The notes under the pieces: model-generated
The model's input: the letters and a program-made list of their open reading frames with translations, nothing else
The model's database searches: none
What the model was told of the DNA's origin: nothing
Translations under genes and position numbers: made by a program
Source of the DNA: Amphritea pacifica
GTDB taxonomy: Bacteria > Pseudomonadota > Gammaproteobacteria > Pseudomonadales > Balneatricaceae
Length of the DNA stretch: 64,000 nucleotides
Direction: 5' to 3'
NCBI RefSeq assembly: GCF_016924145.1
Contig: NZ_JAFFZO010000024.1
Span: 1 to 64,000, forward strand
Shown: piece after piece, positions 35,687 to 49,400 of the stretch
How the letters are laid out: every line of letters begins with the position of its first letter
How positions within the stretch are numbered: position 1 is the first letter of the stretch

Positions 35687-37087
35687 TTACAGGTTGGAGA
35701 TACGGTTCAAACCCGCAATCGCCGCTACCCGATAGGCTTCTGCCATGGTCGGATAGTTAAAGGTGGTGTTGACAAAGTAATTTATGGTATTCGCTTCACC
35801 CGCCTGATTCATAATCGCCTGGCCGATATGTACAATCTCCGATGCCTGGTCTCCGAAACAGTGAATCCCCAGTATCGCCAGCGTATCCCGGTTGAACAGA
35901 ATCTTCAGCATACCCACCGGCTCACCGGAGATCTGCGCCCGGGCGGTATCCTTGAAAAAGGCCTGTCCGACCTCATAAGGCACACACTCTTCGGTGAGTT
36001 GCTCCTCGGTTTTACCGATAGAGCTGATCTCAGGAATAGTATAGATACCGGTGGGCACATCATTAATGTAACGGAAATCGTCTGCATTGAGCATATCTGA
36101 AGACGCAGCACGCCCCTGATCAAGCGCCGCAGATGCCAGCGCAGGCCAACCGATCACATCACCACAGGCATAGATCCCCTCTGATTTGGTCCGGTAGTGC
36201 TCATCGACCTCAATCTGCCCCCGACCATTGGCCTCCAGACCAATATTTTCCAGCTTCAGCATATCGGTGTTACCGCTACGCCCATTACACCAAAGGAAAG
36301 CATCAGCCCGGATCATCTTGCCAGAGCGCAGCGTCAGAGTGACACCCCGCTCATCCGCGGCCACTTTTTCATACACTTCATTGTGGCGTATCTTCACCGC
36401 ATTATTACGCAGATGATAACTCAGCGAGTCGGAGATCTCGGCATCCAGAAAAGACAACAGGCGGTCCATCGAATCGATAAGGTCTACCTTAACGCCCAGA
36501 CCACTGAAGATAGACGCGTATTCAGAACCGATAACACCGGCACCATAAATAATAAGCGTCCGGGGGGTATGACTGAGGGTCAGTATAGTATCGCTGTTGT
36601 AGATACGCGGATGATTAAAGTCGATATCATCCGGCTTATAAGGCCGTGAGCCGGTGGCAATAATGATGTTTTTGGCCCGCAGGGTTTCATTTCCCTTAAC
36701 CGTACCGGTTACCAGCACCGTATTTTTGTCAGCAAACTCTGCCTGACCAAAAAACAGATCTATGCGATTGCGGGCATAGAAGTTGGTGCGCATCATGACC
36801 TGGTTTGAGATTACTTTTTCAGCACGCTTGAGCACTTTAGGAAAGGAAAACCAGCGAGGTTCACCGATATCACGGAACATAGGATTGGTATTGAACTCAA
36901 TGATCTGCTTGACTGAGTGACGCAGCGCCTTAGAGGGGATAGTGCCTTTATGGGTACAGTTACCGCCCACTGAATCCTGAGACTCTATTACGGCTACACG
37001 ACGCCCCTTTTTCGCCGCATTCATTGCCGCGCCTTCACCGGCAGGACCGGATCCGATTACAATGACATCATAGTCATATACAGCCAT
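35687..37087 (-). CDS. sthA: Soluble pyridine nucleotide transhydrogenase
   Basis: 466 residues from ATG 37087 (GGGGA upstream). The FAD Rossmann motif [18 protein letters not shown] (about 8-25) is followed by [19 protein letters not shown]. In this family the redox disulfide of related reductases is absent, and here too only one Cys remains in that motif. The NAD-binding motif [19 protein letters not shown] and the C-terminal dimer domain are intact. SthA re-oxidises NADPH with NAD+. It lies downstream of the nqr-apbE-nqrM genes on the same strand, 119 bases away. Confidence 0.94.
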   Translation of the reverse strand: MAVYDYDVIVIGSGPAGEGAAMNAAKKGRRVAVIESQDSVGGNCTHKGTIPSKALRHSVKQIIEFNTNPMFRDIGEPRWFSFPKVLKRAEKVISNQVMMRTNFYARNRIDLFFGQAEFADKNTVLVTGTVKGNETLRAKNIIIATGSRPYKPDDIDFNHPRIYNSDTILTLSHTPRTLIIYGAGVIGSEYASIFSGLGVKVDLIDSMDRLLSFLDAEISDSLSYHLRNNAVKIRHNEVYEKVAADERGVTLTLRSGKMIRADAFLWCNGRSGNTDMLKLENIGLEANGRGQIEVDEHYRTKSEGIYACGDVIGWPALASAALDQGRAASSDMLNADDFRYINDVPTGIYTIPEISSIGKTEEQLTEECVPYEVGQAFFKDTARAQISGEPVGMLKILFNRDTLAILGIHCFGDQASEIVHIGQAIMNQAGEANTINYFVNTTFNYPTMAEAYRVAAIAGLNRISNL

Positions 37088-37206
37088 CACTTTCCCCTAT
37101 TACTGTTATTCTTGCGATAATTATTTGTCGAGACAATCAGACCCCGTACAGCAGGCACAGAGTATTTATTCTGCGCCTGAAAAATTCACTCAGCAGCAGA
37201 TCCCAC

Positions 37207-37446
37207 TCAGTGGCCGGACTTCGCCTCATAGGCCAGTTCGGCAACGGCCTCTTTACGGTTCTGCTTGTCCTGCTCATCTTCACACTTGTTCTGATCGCCA
37301 CCGCAGATAGGACACTCTTCGTCGATACCCACGGCAGCCAGACCACCACAGGAACCTGCAATCGGTTTACGCCCCATGATAACCCCGATGGACATACCAG
37401 CTATCACCAGCCCCAGAACGATAAATGACAAAATCATAGTACTCAT
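37207..37446 (-). CDS. nqrM: Na+-NQR maturation protein NqrM (DUF539)
   Basis: 79 residues: an N-terminal membrane helix (MILSFIVLGLVIAGMSIGVIMG) then GSCGGLAAVGIDEECPICGG, which contains the conserved Cys residues. NqrM is needed to insert the iron centre between NqrD and NqrE in Vibrio. It sits 10 bases after apbE, completing a nqrABCDEF-apbE-nqrM set. The C-terminal tail is charged. Confidence 0.92.
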   Translation of the reverse strand: MSTMILSFIVLGLVIAGMSIGVIMGRKPIAGSCGGLAAVGIDEECPICGGDQNKCEDEQDKQNRKEAVAELAYEAKSGH

Positions 37447-37456
37447 AGAACTTTCC

Positions 37457-38494
37457 TCACTCCACCAGGTAGTGTTTAAACCCCGGTGTCATCTTTTCAA
37501 TAAAGCCGTCAGCGGACTTTATAATCAATAGCGCTTCAACCCCCTGCTGCTCAGCATAGGCTTCAGCCCGCTCGGGCCCAAGCACCATCATCGCCGTCGC
37601 CAGCGCATCTGCTGTCGCACAGTCACTGGCCAGTACGGTAACGGACGCCAGCTTATGACTGATCGGCTTGCCAGTAGATGGATTAATTGTATGGGAAAAA
37701 CGGATACCGTTTTCCTCAAAATAATTACGGTAATCGCCTGATGTTGCGATCCCCACATCTTTCACTTCAATTATACGCTGAACCTTACGCTCACCGGAAA
37801 CCGGCGCTTCAATGGCGATCTTCCAGTGGCTGCTGTCCGGCTTCAGCCCCCGGGCTCTCAGTTCACCACCGATCTCAACCAGATACGCGGTAATACCGTT
37901 TCTTTCCAGTAGTTCGGCGACTTTGTCCACACCGTACCCCTTAGCGATTGCTGAAAGATCGATATAGACATTACGCTCACGGCTTAACTGATTCCCGGTA
38001 AGCCTGATATAGTGATAGCCGACCCGCTGACGCAGCTGAGCAATCTCATGCTCCTCCGGCGCATGGATAACCCGGCCATCCGGGCCAAAGCCCCACAGAT
38101 TAACAAGTGGACCGACCGTAACATCAAATGCCCCGCCAGAAGAATCGCTAATCTCTAAAGCTTTTTTTAATACCTGAGCCAGACCTTCAGACAGTGTCAC
38201 AGCCTCACCTGCCGGCATCCGGTTGATGCGGCTCAGCTCGGAGTCCTTCTGATAGGTAGACATACTGTTATTGACCTGCACCAGCAACTGATCAATCTGT
38301 GCCGGCAGTTCTGCATCAATATCAGCATCGGACGATACCCACTTCACAGTGAAGCTGGTGCCCATTGTCGGCCCCTGATGGCTGACAATCTGAGGTTGTT
38401 TGCTACACCCGGTAAGGAGTGCAAACATGAAAAACGAAGCGGCCAGCAGCAGAGCTGCCGGCCGTTTAATGATTTGTCTGGTTATTTCAGACAT
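37457..38494 (-). CDS. apbE: FAD:protein FMN transferase ApbE
   Basis: 345 residues from ATG 38494 with a lipoprotein signal (LLAASFFMFALLTGCSKQ, lipobox LTGC). ApbE motifs include GPTMGTSFTVKWVS, VGPLVNLWGFGPDG, DLSAIAKGYGVDKVAELL and HTINPSTGKP. It attaches FMN covalently to Thr residues of NqrB and NqrC in the periplasm. It follows nqrF by 6 bases, so coexpression with its targets is expected. Confidence 0.94.
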   Translation of the reverse strand: MSEITRQIIKRPAALLLAASFFMFALLTGCSKQPQIVSHQGPTMGTSFTVKWVSSDADIDAELPAQIDQLLVQVNNSMSTYQKDSELSRINRMPAGEAVTLSEGLAQVLKKALEISDSSGGAFDVTVGPLVNLWGFGPDGRVIHAPEEHEIAQLRQRVGYHYIRLTGNQLSRERNVYIDLSAIAKGYGVDKVAELLERNGITAYLVEIGGELRARGLKPDSSHWKIAIEAPVSGERKVQRIIEVKDVGIATSGDYRNYFEENGIRFSHTINPSTGKPISHKLASVTVLASDCATADALATAMMVLGPERAEAYAEQQGVEALLIIKSADGFIEKMTPGFKHYLVE

Positions 38495-38500
38495 CAATGA

Positions 38501-39727
38501 TCAGCCACCAAAGTCGTCGAGGAAGATATTTTCGCGCTCAACGCCCAGATCAACCAGCATCTGAATAACAGCAGCATTCATCATGGGAGGTCCACACATG
38601 TAGTACTCGCAATCTTCCGGTGCCTCATGGTCCTTCAGATAGTTTTCGTACAACACATTATGGATGAAACCAGTCATACCATCCCAGTTATCTTCAGGCT
38701 GAGGATCTGACAGGGCCAGATGCCACTTGAAGTTGTCATTTTCTTCCTGAAGCTTATCGTATTCCTCATTGTAGAAGCACTCACGCAATGAGCGGGCACC
38801 ATACCAGAAGGAGATCTTACGCTTAGAGTTCAGACGCTTCAGCTGATCGAAGATATGAGACCGCATGGGTGCCATACCCGCGCCACCACCGATAAAGACC
38901 ATCTCGTTATCGGTATCCTTGGCAAAAAACTCACCAAACGGTCCGTACACGGTAATCTTATCACCCGGCTTGAGGCTGAAAACGTAGGAAGACATCTTAC
39001 CCGGAGGCACATCGGTACCCGGAGGCGGAGACGCGATACGGATATTGAATTTCACAACACCGCGTTCTTCCGGATAGTTCGCCATGGAGTATGCACGGAT
39101 CGTGGTTTCATCCACTTTCGATACATAACGCCACTGATCAAACTTATCCCAGTCGCCACGATATTCCTCTTCGATATCGAAGTCTTTGTAATGCACTTCG
39201 TGAGGCGGACACTCCAGCTGAACATAACCACCGGCCCGGAAGTCCACGTTCTCGCCTTCCGGCAGACGCAGGGTCAGCTCTTTGATAAAAGTAGCAACGT
39301 TAGGGTTGGATTCAACCGTACACTCCCACTTCTTAACACCAAAGATCTCCTCTTCGAGTTCGATATTCATATCCTGCTTTACAGCCACCTGACAGGACAG
39401 GCGCCAGCCCTCTTTCGCTTCACGCATGGTAAAGTGAGACTCTTCAGTCGGCAGCATAGAACCGCCTCCATCAAGCACCTGACACTTACACTGCGCACAG
39501 GTACCACCGCCGCCACAGGCGGAAGGCACAAAGATACCAGCGTTAGACAGAGTCTGGAGCAGCTTATCACCGGCAGGAACAGTAACGCTCTTGTCCGGAT
39601 CATTATTGATGGTGATGGTGACATCACCACTGCTAACCAGTTTTGAACGGGCTGCCAGAATTACCGCGACCAGTGCAAGCACCACCGCGGTAAACATGAC
39701 AACGCCGAGAACGATTTCTGCATTCAT
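38501..39727 (-). CDS. nqrF: Na+-translocating NADH:quinone reductase subunit F
   Basis: 408 residues: one N-terminal membrane helix, a plant-type [2Fe-2S] domain with [16 protein letters not shown] (about 69-84), an FAD domain with [11 protein letters not shown] and an NADH domain with [14 protein letters not shown]. NqrF is the NADH entry point of the sodium pump: NADH to FAD to [2Fe-2S]. Length and motifs match Vibrio NqrF. It ends 6 bases before apbE. Confidence 0.97.
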   Translation of the reverse strand: MNAEIVLGVVMFTAVVLALVAVILAARSKLVSSGDVTITINNDPDKSVTVPAGDKLLQTLSNAGIFVPSACGGGGTCAQCKCQVLDGGGSMLPTEESHFTMREAKEGWRLSCQVAVKQDMNIELEEEIFGVKKWECTVESNPNVATFIKELTLRLPEGENVDFRAGGYVQLECPPHEVHYKDFDIEEEYRGDWDKFDQWRYVSKVDETTIRAYSMANYPEERGVVKFNIRIASPPPGTDVPPGKMSSYVFSLKPGDKITVYGPFGEFFAKDTDNEMVFIGGGAGMAPMRSHIFDQLKRLNSKRKISFWYGARSLRECFYNEEYDKLQEENDNFKWHLALSDPQPEDNWDGMTGFIHNVLYENYLKDHEAPEDCEYYMCGPPMMNAAVIQMLVDLGVERENIFLDDFGG

Positions 39728-39764
39728 TAGCTTAATCCTTCTTTAGTTGATCATGCGACAGCAA

Positions 39765-40373
39765 TTACAGCTGCACGCCGGAGAAAGACATGAAACCCAG
39801 AGACATCAGACCCACAGTGATGAAGGTGATGCCCAGGCCACGCAAACCTTCCGGTACGTCGCTGTATTTAAGTTTTTCACGGATACCCGCCAGGGTAGCA
39901 ATTGCCAATGCCCAGCCAACACCCGCACCGGTACCATAAACAACGGACTCACCAAAAGTGTAGTCACGCTCAACCATGAACAGAGCAGCACCCATAATGG
40001 CGCAGTTCACGGTAATCAGCGGCAGGAATACACCCAGCGCGTTGTACAGTGCCGGTACATACTTATCCAGGAACATCTCCAGAATCTGTACAATCGCAGC
40101 GATTACACCGATATAGGAGATATAACCCAGGAAGCTGAGATCAACATCAGGATAACCGGCCCAGGCCAGCGCACCTTCACGCAGCAACAGATTAAAGATC
40201 AGGTTGTTGATCGGGGTGGTGATCGCCAGAACCACGATAACCGCAATACCCAGACCAATCGCAGTCTGCACCTTCTTTGAGATCGCCAGGAATGTACACA
40301 TCCCGAGGAAGAAGGCCAGCGCCATATTTTCAACAAAGACCGCCTTAACGGCTAGGCTGATATACTGTTCCAT
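39765..40373 (-). CDS. nqrE: Na+-NQR subunit E
   Basis: 202 residues with six membrane helices, beginning [20 protein letters not shown]. It is homologous to NqrD and RnfA. The pair carries conserved Cys residues that bind an intramembrane iron centre; one lies here in [13 protein letters not shown] and another in ITVNCAIMG. Its start overlaps the nqrD stop by one base. Confidence 0.96.
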   Translation of the reverse strand: MEQYISLAVKAVFVENMALAFFLGMCTFLAISKKVQTAIGLGIAVIVVLAITTPINNLIFNLLLREGALAWAGYPDVDLSFLGYISYIGVIAAIVQILEMFLDKYVPALYNALGVFLPLITVNCAIMGAALFMVERDYTFGESVVYGTGAGVGWALAIATLAGIREKLKYSDVPEGLRGLGITFITVGLMSLGFMSFSGVQL

Positions 40374-41032
40374 TACACAGCCTCCTTCTGAGAGTTCTTG
40401 GCCAGCTCAAACTCGGGTGCTTCGACCTGATCTTTCTTAAAGGTACGAATCAGCCAGATAAACATGCCAATAATAAAGAACGCACTCGGTGGTAGCAGCA
40501 GCAGACCGTTAGCCTGATACCAGCCGCCATCGGTCACCAGTGGCAGGATTTCGATACCAAACAGCTTACCGGCACCAAACAGTTCACGGATAGTACCGAC
40601 AAACAGCAGTACCACACCGTAACCCAGACCGTTACCGATACCATCCAGGAAGGAGATCATCGGCGGGTTCTTCATTGCAAACGCTTCAGCACGACCCATA
40701 ACGATACAGTTAGTAATGATCAGACCAACAAATACTGACAGCTGCTTCGATATTTCATACGCGTACGCTTTCAGAATCTGATCTACCACGATTACCAGCG
40801 AGGCGATAATCGCCATCTGACAGATGATCCGGATACTACTCGGCATCTGATTACGGATAATCGAGATAAACAGGTTGGAAAATGCAGTAACAACGGTTAC
40901 CGCTAAGGCCATTACAAATGCAGTCCCCAGGTTAGATGTTACCGCCAGCGCGGAACAGATACCCAGGATCTGCAGACCAATCGGGTTATTGTTAAAAATC
41001 GGTCCTAACAGGACATCTTTAACTTGAGACAT
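40373..41032 (-). CDS. nqrD: Na+-NQR subunit D
   Basis: 219 residues, six membrane helices, with [20 protein letters not shown] and [19 protein letters not shown] holding the Cys residues that pair with those of NqrE. Core membrane subunit of the sodium pump. The C-terminus is short and charged. It starts 3 bases after nqrC. Confidence 0.96.
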   Translation of the reverse strand: MSQVKDVLLGPIFNNNPIGLQILGICSALAVTSNLGTAFVMALAVTVVTAFSNLFISIIRNQMPSSIRIICQMAIIASLVIVVDQILKAYAYEISKQLSVFVGLIITNCIVMGRAEAFAMKNPPMISFLDGIGNGLGYGVVLLFVGTIRELFGAGKLFGIEILPLVTDGGWYQANGLLLLPPSAFFIIGMFIWLIRTFKKDQVEAPEFELAKNSQKEAV

Positions 41033-41035
41033 AAT

Positions 41036-41824
41036 TTACGCCCCCCCTGCTTTCAGATTAGACAAGAATGGTGCATAACCATTTTCACCCATCCAGAAGT
41101 GAACCAGATTTGTGACACCACGGCTGGTCAGTGTAGCACCTGATAAACCATCAACCTGGAATTTCGCTTTCGGTGAAGCCGGATCAACACTACCTTTAAT
41201 CAGCCCCAGCTCAGGCTTCATAGAACCCTCTGGGTAAACCTGTTTACCAGGCCACAGCGCTTTCCAGTTAGGGTTATCAACTTCCCCACCCAGGCCCGGT
41301 GTTTCAGCGTGAGAATAGAAGCCCAGACCCACCACTGTATTCAGGTCTGACTCAAGCGCCAGAAAACCATACAGCGTTGACCAGAGACCATATCCGTGTA
41401 CCGGCAGAATCACTTTATCAAACCCTTTTGGTGAATCACTTTTAACCAGATAGACAGGCATCACTTTTGCCTGATATTTGATAGAGGCGATATCTTCCTG
41501 ACGACTCAGTTTAACACCGGTATCCGCTTCTTTTGCCGCTTTACGGGCATCATAACGGGCCGGATCACTAACCTCAGTAAACTTACCGGTGCTCAGATCA
41601 ACAAAGCGCTTTTCGATCAACTGATCAAACACCGCCTGAACATCCTTGCCCTCAGTCGCAATACCAGCCGCAGCCAGAATATTAGTCTGTCGGTCAAGGT
41701 TTTTATTGGCAATCTGTTTCGGCTTGAGTAACACCGCTGCTGCAGATACAACCACAGAGCAGACTACACACAGCAAAACAGCTACGGTAATTGTTCTACC
41801 GATAGAATCTTTACTCGCTGACAT
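41036..41824 (-). CDS. nqrC: Na+-NQR subunit C (covalent FMN)
   Basis: 262 residues from ATG 41824: one N-terminal helix ([20 protein letters not shown]) and a periplasmic FMN-binding domain. The acceptor motif [14 protein letters not shown] near residue 225 has the Thr to which ApbE attaches FMN. The frame is open further upstream, but those codons lie inside nqrB. The start overlaps the nqrB stop by 14 bases. Confidence 0.95.
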   Translation of the reverse strand: MSASKDSIGRTITVAVLLCVVCSVVVSAAAVLLKPKQIANKNLDRQTNILAAAGIATEGKDVQAVFDQLIEKRFVDLSTGKFTEVSDPARYDARKAAKEADTGVKLSRQEDIASIKYQAKVMPVYLVKSDSPKGFDKVILPVHGYGLWSTLYGFLALESDLNTVVGLGFYSHAETPGLGGEVDNPNWKALWPGKQVYPEGSMKPELGLIKGSVDPASPKAKFQVDGLSGATLTSRGVTNLVHFWMGENGYAPFLSNLKAGGA

Positions 41825-43022
41825 TGCGCATCGCCCTCCGTTTGATGTTCGCCTGCACGACAAAGTTATCGATCAGTGGTGCAAACAGGTTACCGAACAG
41901 GATCGCCAGCATCATACCCTCAGGGAATGCCGGGTTAACCACACGGATAAGTACAACCATCACCCCGATCAGGGCACCAAAGTACCACTTACCTTTATTG
42001 GTCATAGATGCAGAGATCGGATCGGTTGCCATAAAGAACATACCGAAGGCGAAACCACCCAGAACCATATGCCAGTAGAACGGCAGCGCAAACATAGGAT
42101 TAGTGTCAGAACCGATGAGATTCAGCAGGGTTGCCATCGCGGTCATTCCCAGGAATACACCCGCCACAATCCGCCATGCTGCAATTTTAGCTATCAGCAT
42201 CACCAGACCACCCAGGGCAATAGCGAAGGTAGAAACCTCGCCCACAGACCCCTGAATGTTGCCGATAAAGGCATCAAACCAGGTGATATTCTGCGCCAGG
42301 ATAGCATCAACGCCACCTGCGGCAGCCAGACCCAGAGGGGTCGCACCGGAGAAGCCATCAACAGCGGTCCAGATCGCATCACCTGTCATCTGCGCAGGAT
42401 AGGCAAAGAACAGGAACGCACGGGCAGTGAGTGCAGGGTTAAGGAAGTTTTTACCGGTACCACCGAAAACCTCTTTACCAATCACAACACCAAAACTGAT
42501 GCCCAAAGCAACCTGCCATAACGGAATCGTTGGCGGCAGAATCAGCGAGAACAGAATAGAGGTCACGAAGAAACCTTCGTTGACTTCATGTCCGCGCTTC
42601 ATTGCGAACAACACTTCCCAGAAGCCGCCCACGACAAAGGTAACCATGTAGATAGGCAACCAGTAGGCCGCACCGTGGATGATATTATCCCACAGACTAT
42701 CAGGGTTGAAGCTGGTCAGGGCACCTGCTATAGCCCCCTGCCAGGTAGTCGGGTCAGTAATACCCAGTGCCGCCATCGCAGTATTTGCCTGATGGCCAAC
42801 GTTGTACATACCGAAGAAAACCGCCGGAAAAGTACACATCCAAACCAGAATCATAATCCGCTTCAGATCGACAGCGTCACGCACATGAGCTGCAGTCTTA
42901 GTCACATGACCCGGAGTATAGAAAATAGTATCCGCAGCTTCATACAGCGCATACCAGTTTTCATACTTGCCGCCTTTATGGAAATGCGGCTCCATCTTAT
43001 CAAGAATATTTCTTAAGCTCAT
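41811..43022 (-). CDS. nqrB: Na+-NQR subunit B (covalent FMN, Na+ path)
   Basis: 403 residues, about ten membrane helices. The FMN-acceptor motif is [14 protein letters not shown] (about 229-242), with [20 protein letters not shown] before it. NqrB also holds riboflavin and quinone sites in known structures. Its ATG lies 2 bases after the nqrA stop. Confidence 0.96.
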   Translation of the reverse strand: MSLRNILDKMEPHFHKGGKYENWYALYEAADTIFYTPGHVTKTAAHVRDAVDLKRIMILVWMCTFPAVFFGMYNVGHQANTAMAALGITDPTTWQGAIAGALTSFNPDSLWDNIIHGAAYWLPIYMVTFVVGGFWEVLFAMKRGHEVNEGFFVTSILFSLILPPTIPLWQVALGISFGVVIGKEVFGGTGKNFLNPALTARAFLFFAYPAQMTGDAIWTAVDGFSGATPLGLAAAGGVDAILAQNITWFDAFIGNIQGSVGEVSTFAIALGGLVMLIAKIAAWRIVAGVFLGMTAMATLLNLIGSDTNPMFALPFYWHMVLGGFAFGMFFMATDPISASMTNKGKWYFGALIGVMVVLIRVVNPAFPEGMMLAILFGNLFAPLIDNFVVQANIKRRAMRNVSE

Positions 43023-43024
43023 GA

Positions 43025-44644
<1,620 letters not shown>

Positions 44645-44671
44645 AAAAAACCGCCTGTTAGGGCGGCTTTT
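44645..44671 (-). terminator. Rho-independent terminator after the GAPDH gene
   Basis: On the minus strand, CCGCC-CTAACA-GGCGG is followed by T6, 19 bases after the GAPDH stop. It separates that gene from the nqr operon. Confidence 0.85.
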
Positions 44672-44689
44672 AGTTAGTCTAAAGTCTTA

Positions 44690-46126
44690 TCAGACCTTAG
44701 CTTTAGGGAATGCAGGCAGGGTACATTTAGCCATACGCTGAGCCATACGGATCACCTGACAACTGTAACCAAACTCGTTGTCATACCACACATACAGGAC
44801 ACAGCGATTGCCTTCTGCAATCGTAGCCAGCGCATCAACCACACCGGCAGCACGCGAACCAACAAAATCGGAAGAAACCGCTTCCGGAGAGTTGCTGTAG
44901 TCGATCTGCTTCTGCAATGGAGAGTGCAGCGCCATATCACGCAGATAACTGTTCAGCTCTTCCTTGGTGGTGCCGTTATCAAGGTTCAGATTCAGTATTG
45001 CCATCGATACGTTAGGCGTAGGTACACGGATCGCATTACCGGTCAGCTTACCCTCCAGCTGAGGCAGCGCTTTGGAAACCGCTTTTGCGGCGCCTGTCTC
45101 AGTGATAACCATGTTCAGACCCGCAGCACGACCACGACGATCACCCTTATGATAGTTATCAATCAGGTTCTGATCATTGGTGTATGCGTGAACGGTCTCT
45201 ACGTGACCATTGGTTACACCAAATTTTGCATCGATCGCTTTCAGCACAGGGGAGATAGCGTTAGTGGTGCAGGATGCCGCTGACAGGATAGTATCGCTGT
45301 CGTCGATATCGCCGTGGTTAACACCCATAACGATATTCTTGATCCCTTTACCCGGTGCAGTCAGGGCAACCTTGGCAACACCTCTGGATTTCAGATGCAG
45401 CGACAGACCCGCTTCATCGCGCCAGATACCGGTATTATCCAGCACCAGTGCATTGTTGATACCGTATTGGGTGTAGTCAACCTGATCAGGACCATCAGAG
45501 TAGATCACTTTGATCAGGTTACCGTTGGCGATAATCGCCTGATTTTCCTCATCCACCTGGATAGTGCCGCGGAATGAACCATGAACAGAATCGCGACGCA
45601 GCAGGCTGGCACGCTTTTCAAGATCATTAGATGCCTTGCCTTTGCGCACAACAATCGCCCGCAGACGCAGAGATTGCCCGCCACCAGTACGCTCAATCAG
45701 CAGACGCGCCAATAAACGACCAATACGGCCAAAACCATACAGCACAACATCGGTTGGCTCTGAGGCTGCACCACCAATAGCAGGTGCCAGTTCAGCCGTC
45801 AGAAACTCTTCCATCGATACGCCATTGCCTTCCTGCTGGAATTTGACTGCCAGCTTGCCCACGTCGACATGCGCATTCTTAACATCAATCTTATCCAGAG
45901 CAGTCAGAACAGGATGGGTGTCACAAACAGACAGCTCCTTATCCTCAACCTGACGCACATAGCGGTGTGCTTTTATCACATCAACAACTGAACGCTTGAT
46001 GATAAGACGACCATACACAGAGGTCTCAACGTTCTTGTCACGGTACAGACGACCAACCAAAGGGATCATCTCTTCAGCTAATGCTTCGCGACCTTTCCAG
46101 TCAGCTAACACTTTATCTTGGCTCAC
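44690..46126 (-). CDS. Glyceraldehyde-3-phosphate dehydrogenase, long form
   Basis: 478 residues, about 140 longer than ordinary GapA because of an N-terminal extension (about 1-130). The NAD-binding motif VVLYGFGRIGRLLARLL follows. The catalytic Cys is in LSAASCTTNAISPVL, and WYDNEFGYSCQVIRMAQRM is near the C-terminus. This extended type is widespread in Pseudomonas and marine gammaproteobacteria, often in addition to GapA. The direction, glycolytic or gluconeogenic, cannot be told from the sequence. The start is GTG 46126 with GGAG 6 bases upstream. Confidence 0.92.
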   Translation of the reverse strand: MSQDKVLADWKGREALAEEMIPLVGRLYRDKNVETSVYGRLIIKRSVVDVIKAHRYVRQVEDKELSVCDTHPVLTALDKIDVKNAHVDVGKLAVKFQQEGNGVSMEEFLTAELAPAIGGAASEPTDVVLYGFGRIGRLLARLLIERTGGGQSLRLRAIVVRKGKASNDLEKRASLLRRDSVHGSFRGTIQVDEENQAIIANGNLIKVIYSDGPDQVDYTQYGINNALVLDNTGIWRDEAGLSLHLKSRGVAKVALTAPGKGIKNIVMGVNHGDIDDSDTILSAASCTTNAISPVLKAIDAKFGVTNGHVETVHAYTNDQNLIDNYHKGDRRGRAAGLNMVITETGAAKAVSKALPQLEGKLTGNAIRVPTPNVSMAILNLNLDNGTTKEELNSYLRDMALHSPLQKQIDYSNSPEAVSSDFVGSRAAGVVDALATIAEGNRCVLYVWYDNEFGYSCQVIRMAQRMAKCTLPAFPKAKV

Positions 46127-46401
46127 GGCTCACTCCAAAAAGGTAGTAGTCAATATAGCAGTCAAATTTTGCTGGGCGCATTATCACCTTTTCCCTCCCT
46201 GTGAGCAAATCTGAAACACTACACTTTAGGGCTATATTTCAGATTAATGTAACCCGGATGACAGAATAAGACAGATAAGCCACACCTCAGGACAGTCGCA
46301 TCAGAGACTGTACTTTTGCCTCACGCTCCGTAAGATAAGCGCCCAGATCCCCTGTCGCGCATCGAACAGAGGTCCGTATCAGCTCATGGAGTTTGTTGTC
46401 A

Positions 46402-49400
46402 GTGTTTAAACAAGAATATCAGTTACCCCGAACAGCCGGAGATATCCGGCGGATCGGCAACCTCTCCGGCAGCGGCCGCGGCATGCTGACTACCGAGATT
46501 GCCGAGCAGCATCCCGGGCTGATTCTCTGCATTACCAATGACAGTGACGGCGCCTCCCGGCTTCAGTCAGAAATCGGTTTTTATGGCAATAACGGGGTCG
46601 AGTGCATGCTGTTTTCCGACTGGGAAACCCTGCCTTACGATAACTTTTCTCCGCATCAGGATATCATCTCAGAGCGTCTGAATACCCTCTACCGACTGCC
46701 ACAGATGCAGCGCGGCGTACTGATTATCCCGGCCAGTACGCTGATGCAGAGAGTCGCACCACAACGTTTTCTGGATGGTAACTCACTTATTCTTGATCAG
46801 GGTCAGTCCCTCAATCTGGATGAGATGCGTCGCAAACTCGCAGATGCGGGATACCACCTCACTGAAACGGTTTATGAACACGGTGAATTTGCCATTCGCG
46901 GTGCGATCATCGACATCTTTCCAATGGGCAGCAACACCCCGTATCGCATCGAGCTGTTTGATGATGAGGTGGATACCCTGCGCAGCTTCGATCCTGAAAG
47001 TCAGCGCTCAATCGACAAGGTCGATAAGATCCGTGTATTGCCTGCCAAAGAGTTCCCTTTCGATGAACTCTCGATCCGCAATTTCAAACAACGCTGGCGG
47101 GAAACCTTCGATGTCGACTATAAGCGTTGTTCCGTTTATCAGGATGTCAATGATGGCATCAGCCCGCCCGGGATTGAGTACTATCAGCCGCTATTCTTTG
47201 ATACCAGCGCGACCCTGTTTGACTATCTGCCCGATAATGTACTGATTATCACCGAAACCGATCTGGAAGATCATTGCAACCAGTTCTGGCAGGAAGTTCA
47301 GGAGCGCTATGAGGAGCGCCGCTATGATATCGAACGCCCTATTCTGCCACCGGACAGACTGTTTATTCCGGCCAACGAGCTGTTTGGCACGCTGAAAAAG
47401 ATGCAGCGCATTCAGCTGCAACAGGGTAAAACCCAGGCCCGGCCAGAGTCAGGCCGCTACAATCTGCCCCTGACGGAGCCACCTGAACTGACCATCAATG
47501 CTCAGTCAGCCCGCCCGCTGGCGGCCGTTGAGAGCTTTCTCGCAGAGACCCGCGACCGGGTACTGTTTTGTGCCGAATCCGCAGGCCGCCGCGAAGCGCT
47601 GATAGAGCTGCTCGGGCGCATCCATATCAAACCTCACCCGGTCGACAGCCTGCAACAGTTTTTAGACGATGGCTATCCGGTTAACATCTGCATCTTTCCG
47701 CTGGAACAGGGACTGAGTGCGCCGGACCGTTTTCATCTGATCACTGAAACCCAGCTGTTTGGTCATCAGGTTTTTCAGCGTCGGCGACGCTCCCGGGAGC
47801 AGGAGCAGTCTGATCAGATCATCAAAAATCTGACCGAACTGAATATCGGCGCACCGGTAGTGCATATCGATCACGGCGTCGGCCGTTATCGCGGTCTGGT
47901 AACCCTGGAGCTGGACTCACAAACCTCGGAGTTCCTCAAGCTTGAATACGCTAACGAGGCCAATCTTTATGTACCGGTTACCTCGCTACACCTTATCAGT
48001 CGCTATTCCGGAGCAGGCGATGAACTGGCCCCGCTGCACCGGCTCGGCACAGAGCAGTGGAGTAAAGCGCGCCGCAAAGCCGCTGAGAAAGTGCGCGATA
48101 CTGCGGCCGAACTCCTGGATATTTACGCCCGCCGCGCTGCCCGACGGGGCCATCAGTTTGATTCACCGGACAAGCATTATGCCAGCTTCAGCGCCGCCTT
48201 CCCGTTCGAAGAGACCGTCGATCAGGCCAACGCCATCCAGGCAGTCATCCAGGACATGCAATCGGAACAACCGATGGACCGACTGGTCTGCGGTGATGTT
48301 GGTTTCGGCAAAACAGAAGTGGCGATGCGAGCGGCATTTATGGCGGTTCAGAGCAATAAGCAGGTCGCTATCCTGGTACCAACCACCCTGCTGGCACAGC
48401 AACATTACGAGAACTTTCGCGATCGCTTTGCTGACTGGCCGGTTAATGTTGAGCTCATCTCCCGGTTTCGCTCAGGCAAAGAGAGTAATGCGGTACTCAA
48501 ATCCCTGACAGAGGGCAAAACGGATATCGTTATCGGCACCCATAAACTGCTCCAGGGAGATATCCGCTTCAGCGATCTGGGACTGCTGATTATCGATGAG
48601 GAGCATCGCTTTGGAGTACAACAGAAAGAGCGTCTCAAATCCCTCCGCTCAGAGGTTGATATCCTCACCCTGACTGCGACACCGATACCCCGTACCCTCA
48701 ACATGGCGATGTCCGGCATCCGCGATCTGTCGATTATCGCAACCCCGCCAGCCCGACGACTGTCGGTGAAAACATTTGTGCGACAAGCGGATAAAGCACT
48801 GAAAAAAGAAGCAATCCTGCGGGAACTGCTACGCGGAGGACAGGTGTACTACCTGCATAATGAAGTTAAGGATATCGAACAGACCGCTGCCGAGATAAAT
48901 GCACTGGTGCCCGAAGCCCGCGTAGGCATCGGACATGGCCAGATGCGTGAACGTGAGCTTGAGCAGGTGATGTCTGATTTCTATCACAAACGCTTTAATG
49001 TATTGGTCTGCACCACCATCATCGAGACCGGCATCGATGTACCCAACGCCAACACCATCATTATTGATCGGGCCGATAAATTTGGTCTGGCACAGCTTCA
49101 CCAGCTACGGGGCCGGGTTGGCCGCTCCCACCATCAGGCCTACGCCTACCTGATGACACCCCATCCTAAAGCGATGACCAGCGATGCCGTTAAACGTCTC
49201 GAGGCGATTTCCAGCGCCGACGAGCTTGGCGCGGGTTTCACCCTCGCGACTCATGATATGGAGATTCGCGGCACCGGTGAGCTTCTGGGTGAGGGCCAGA
49301 GCGGGCAGATTCAGAATGTCGGCTTCTCTCTCTATCTGGAGATGCTGGAACAGGCGGTAGAAGCGATCCGTGAGGGCAAAACACCCAACCTGGATGCGCC

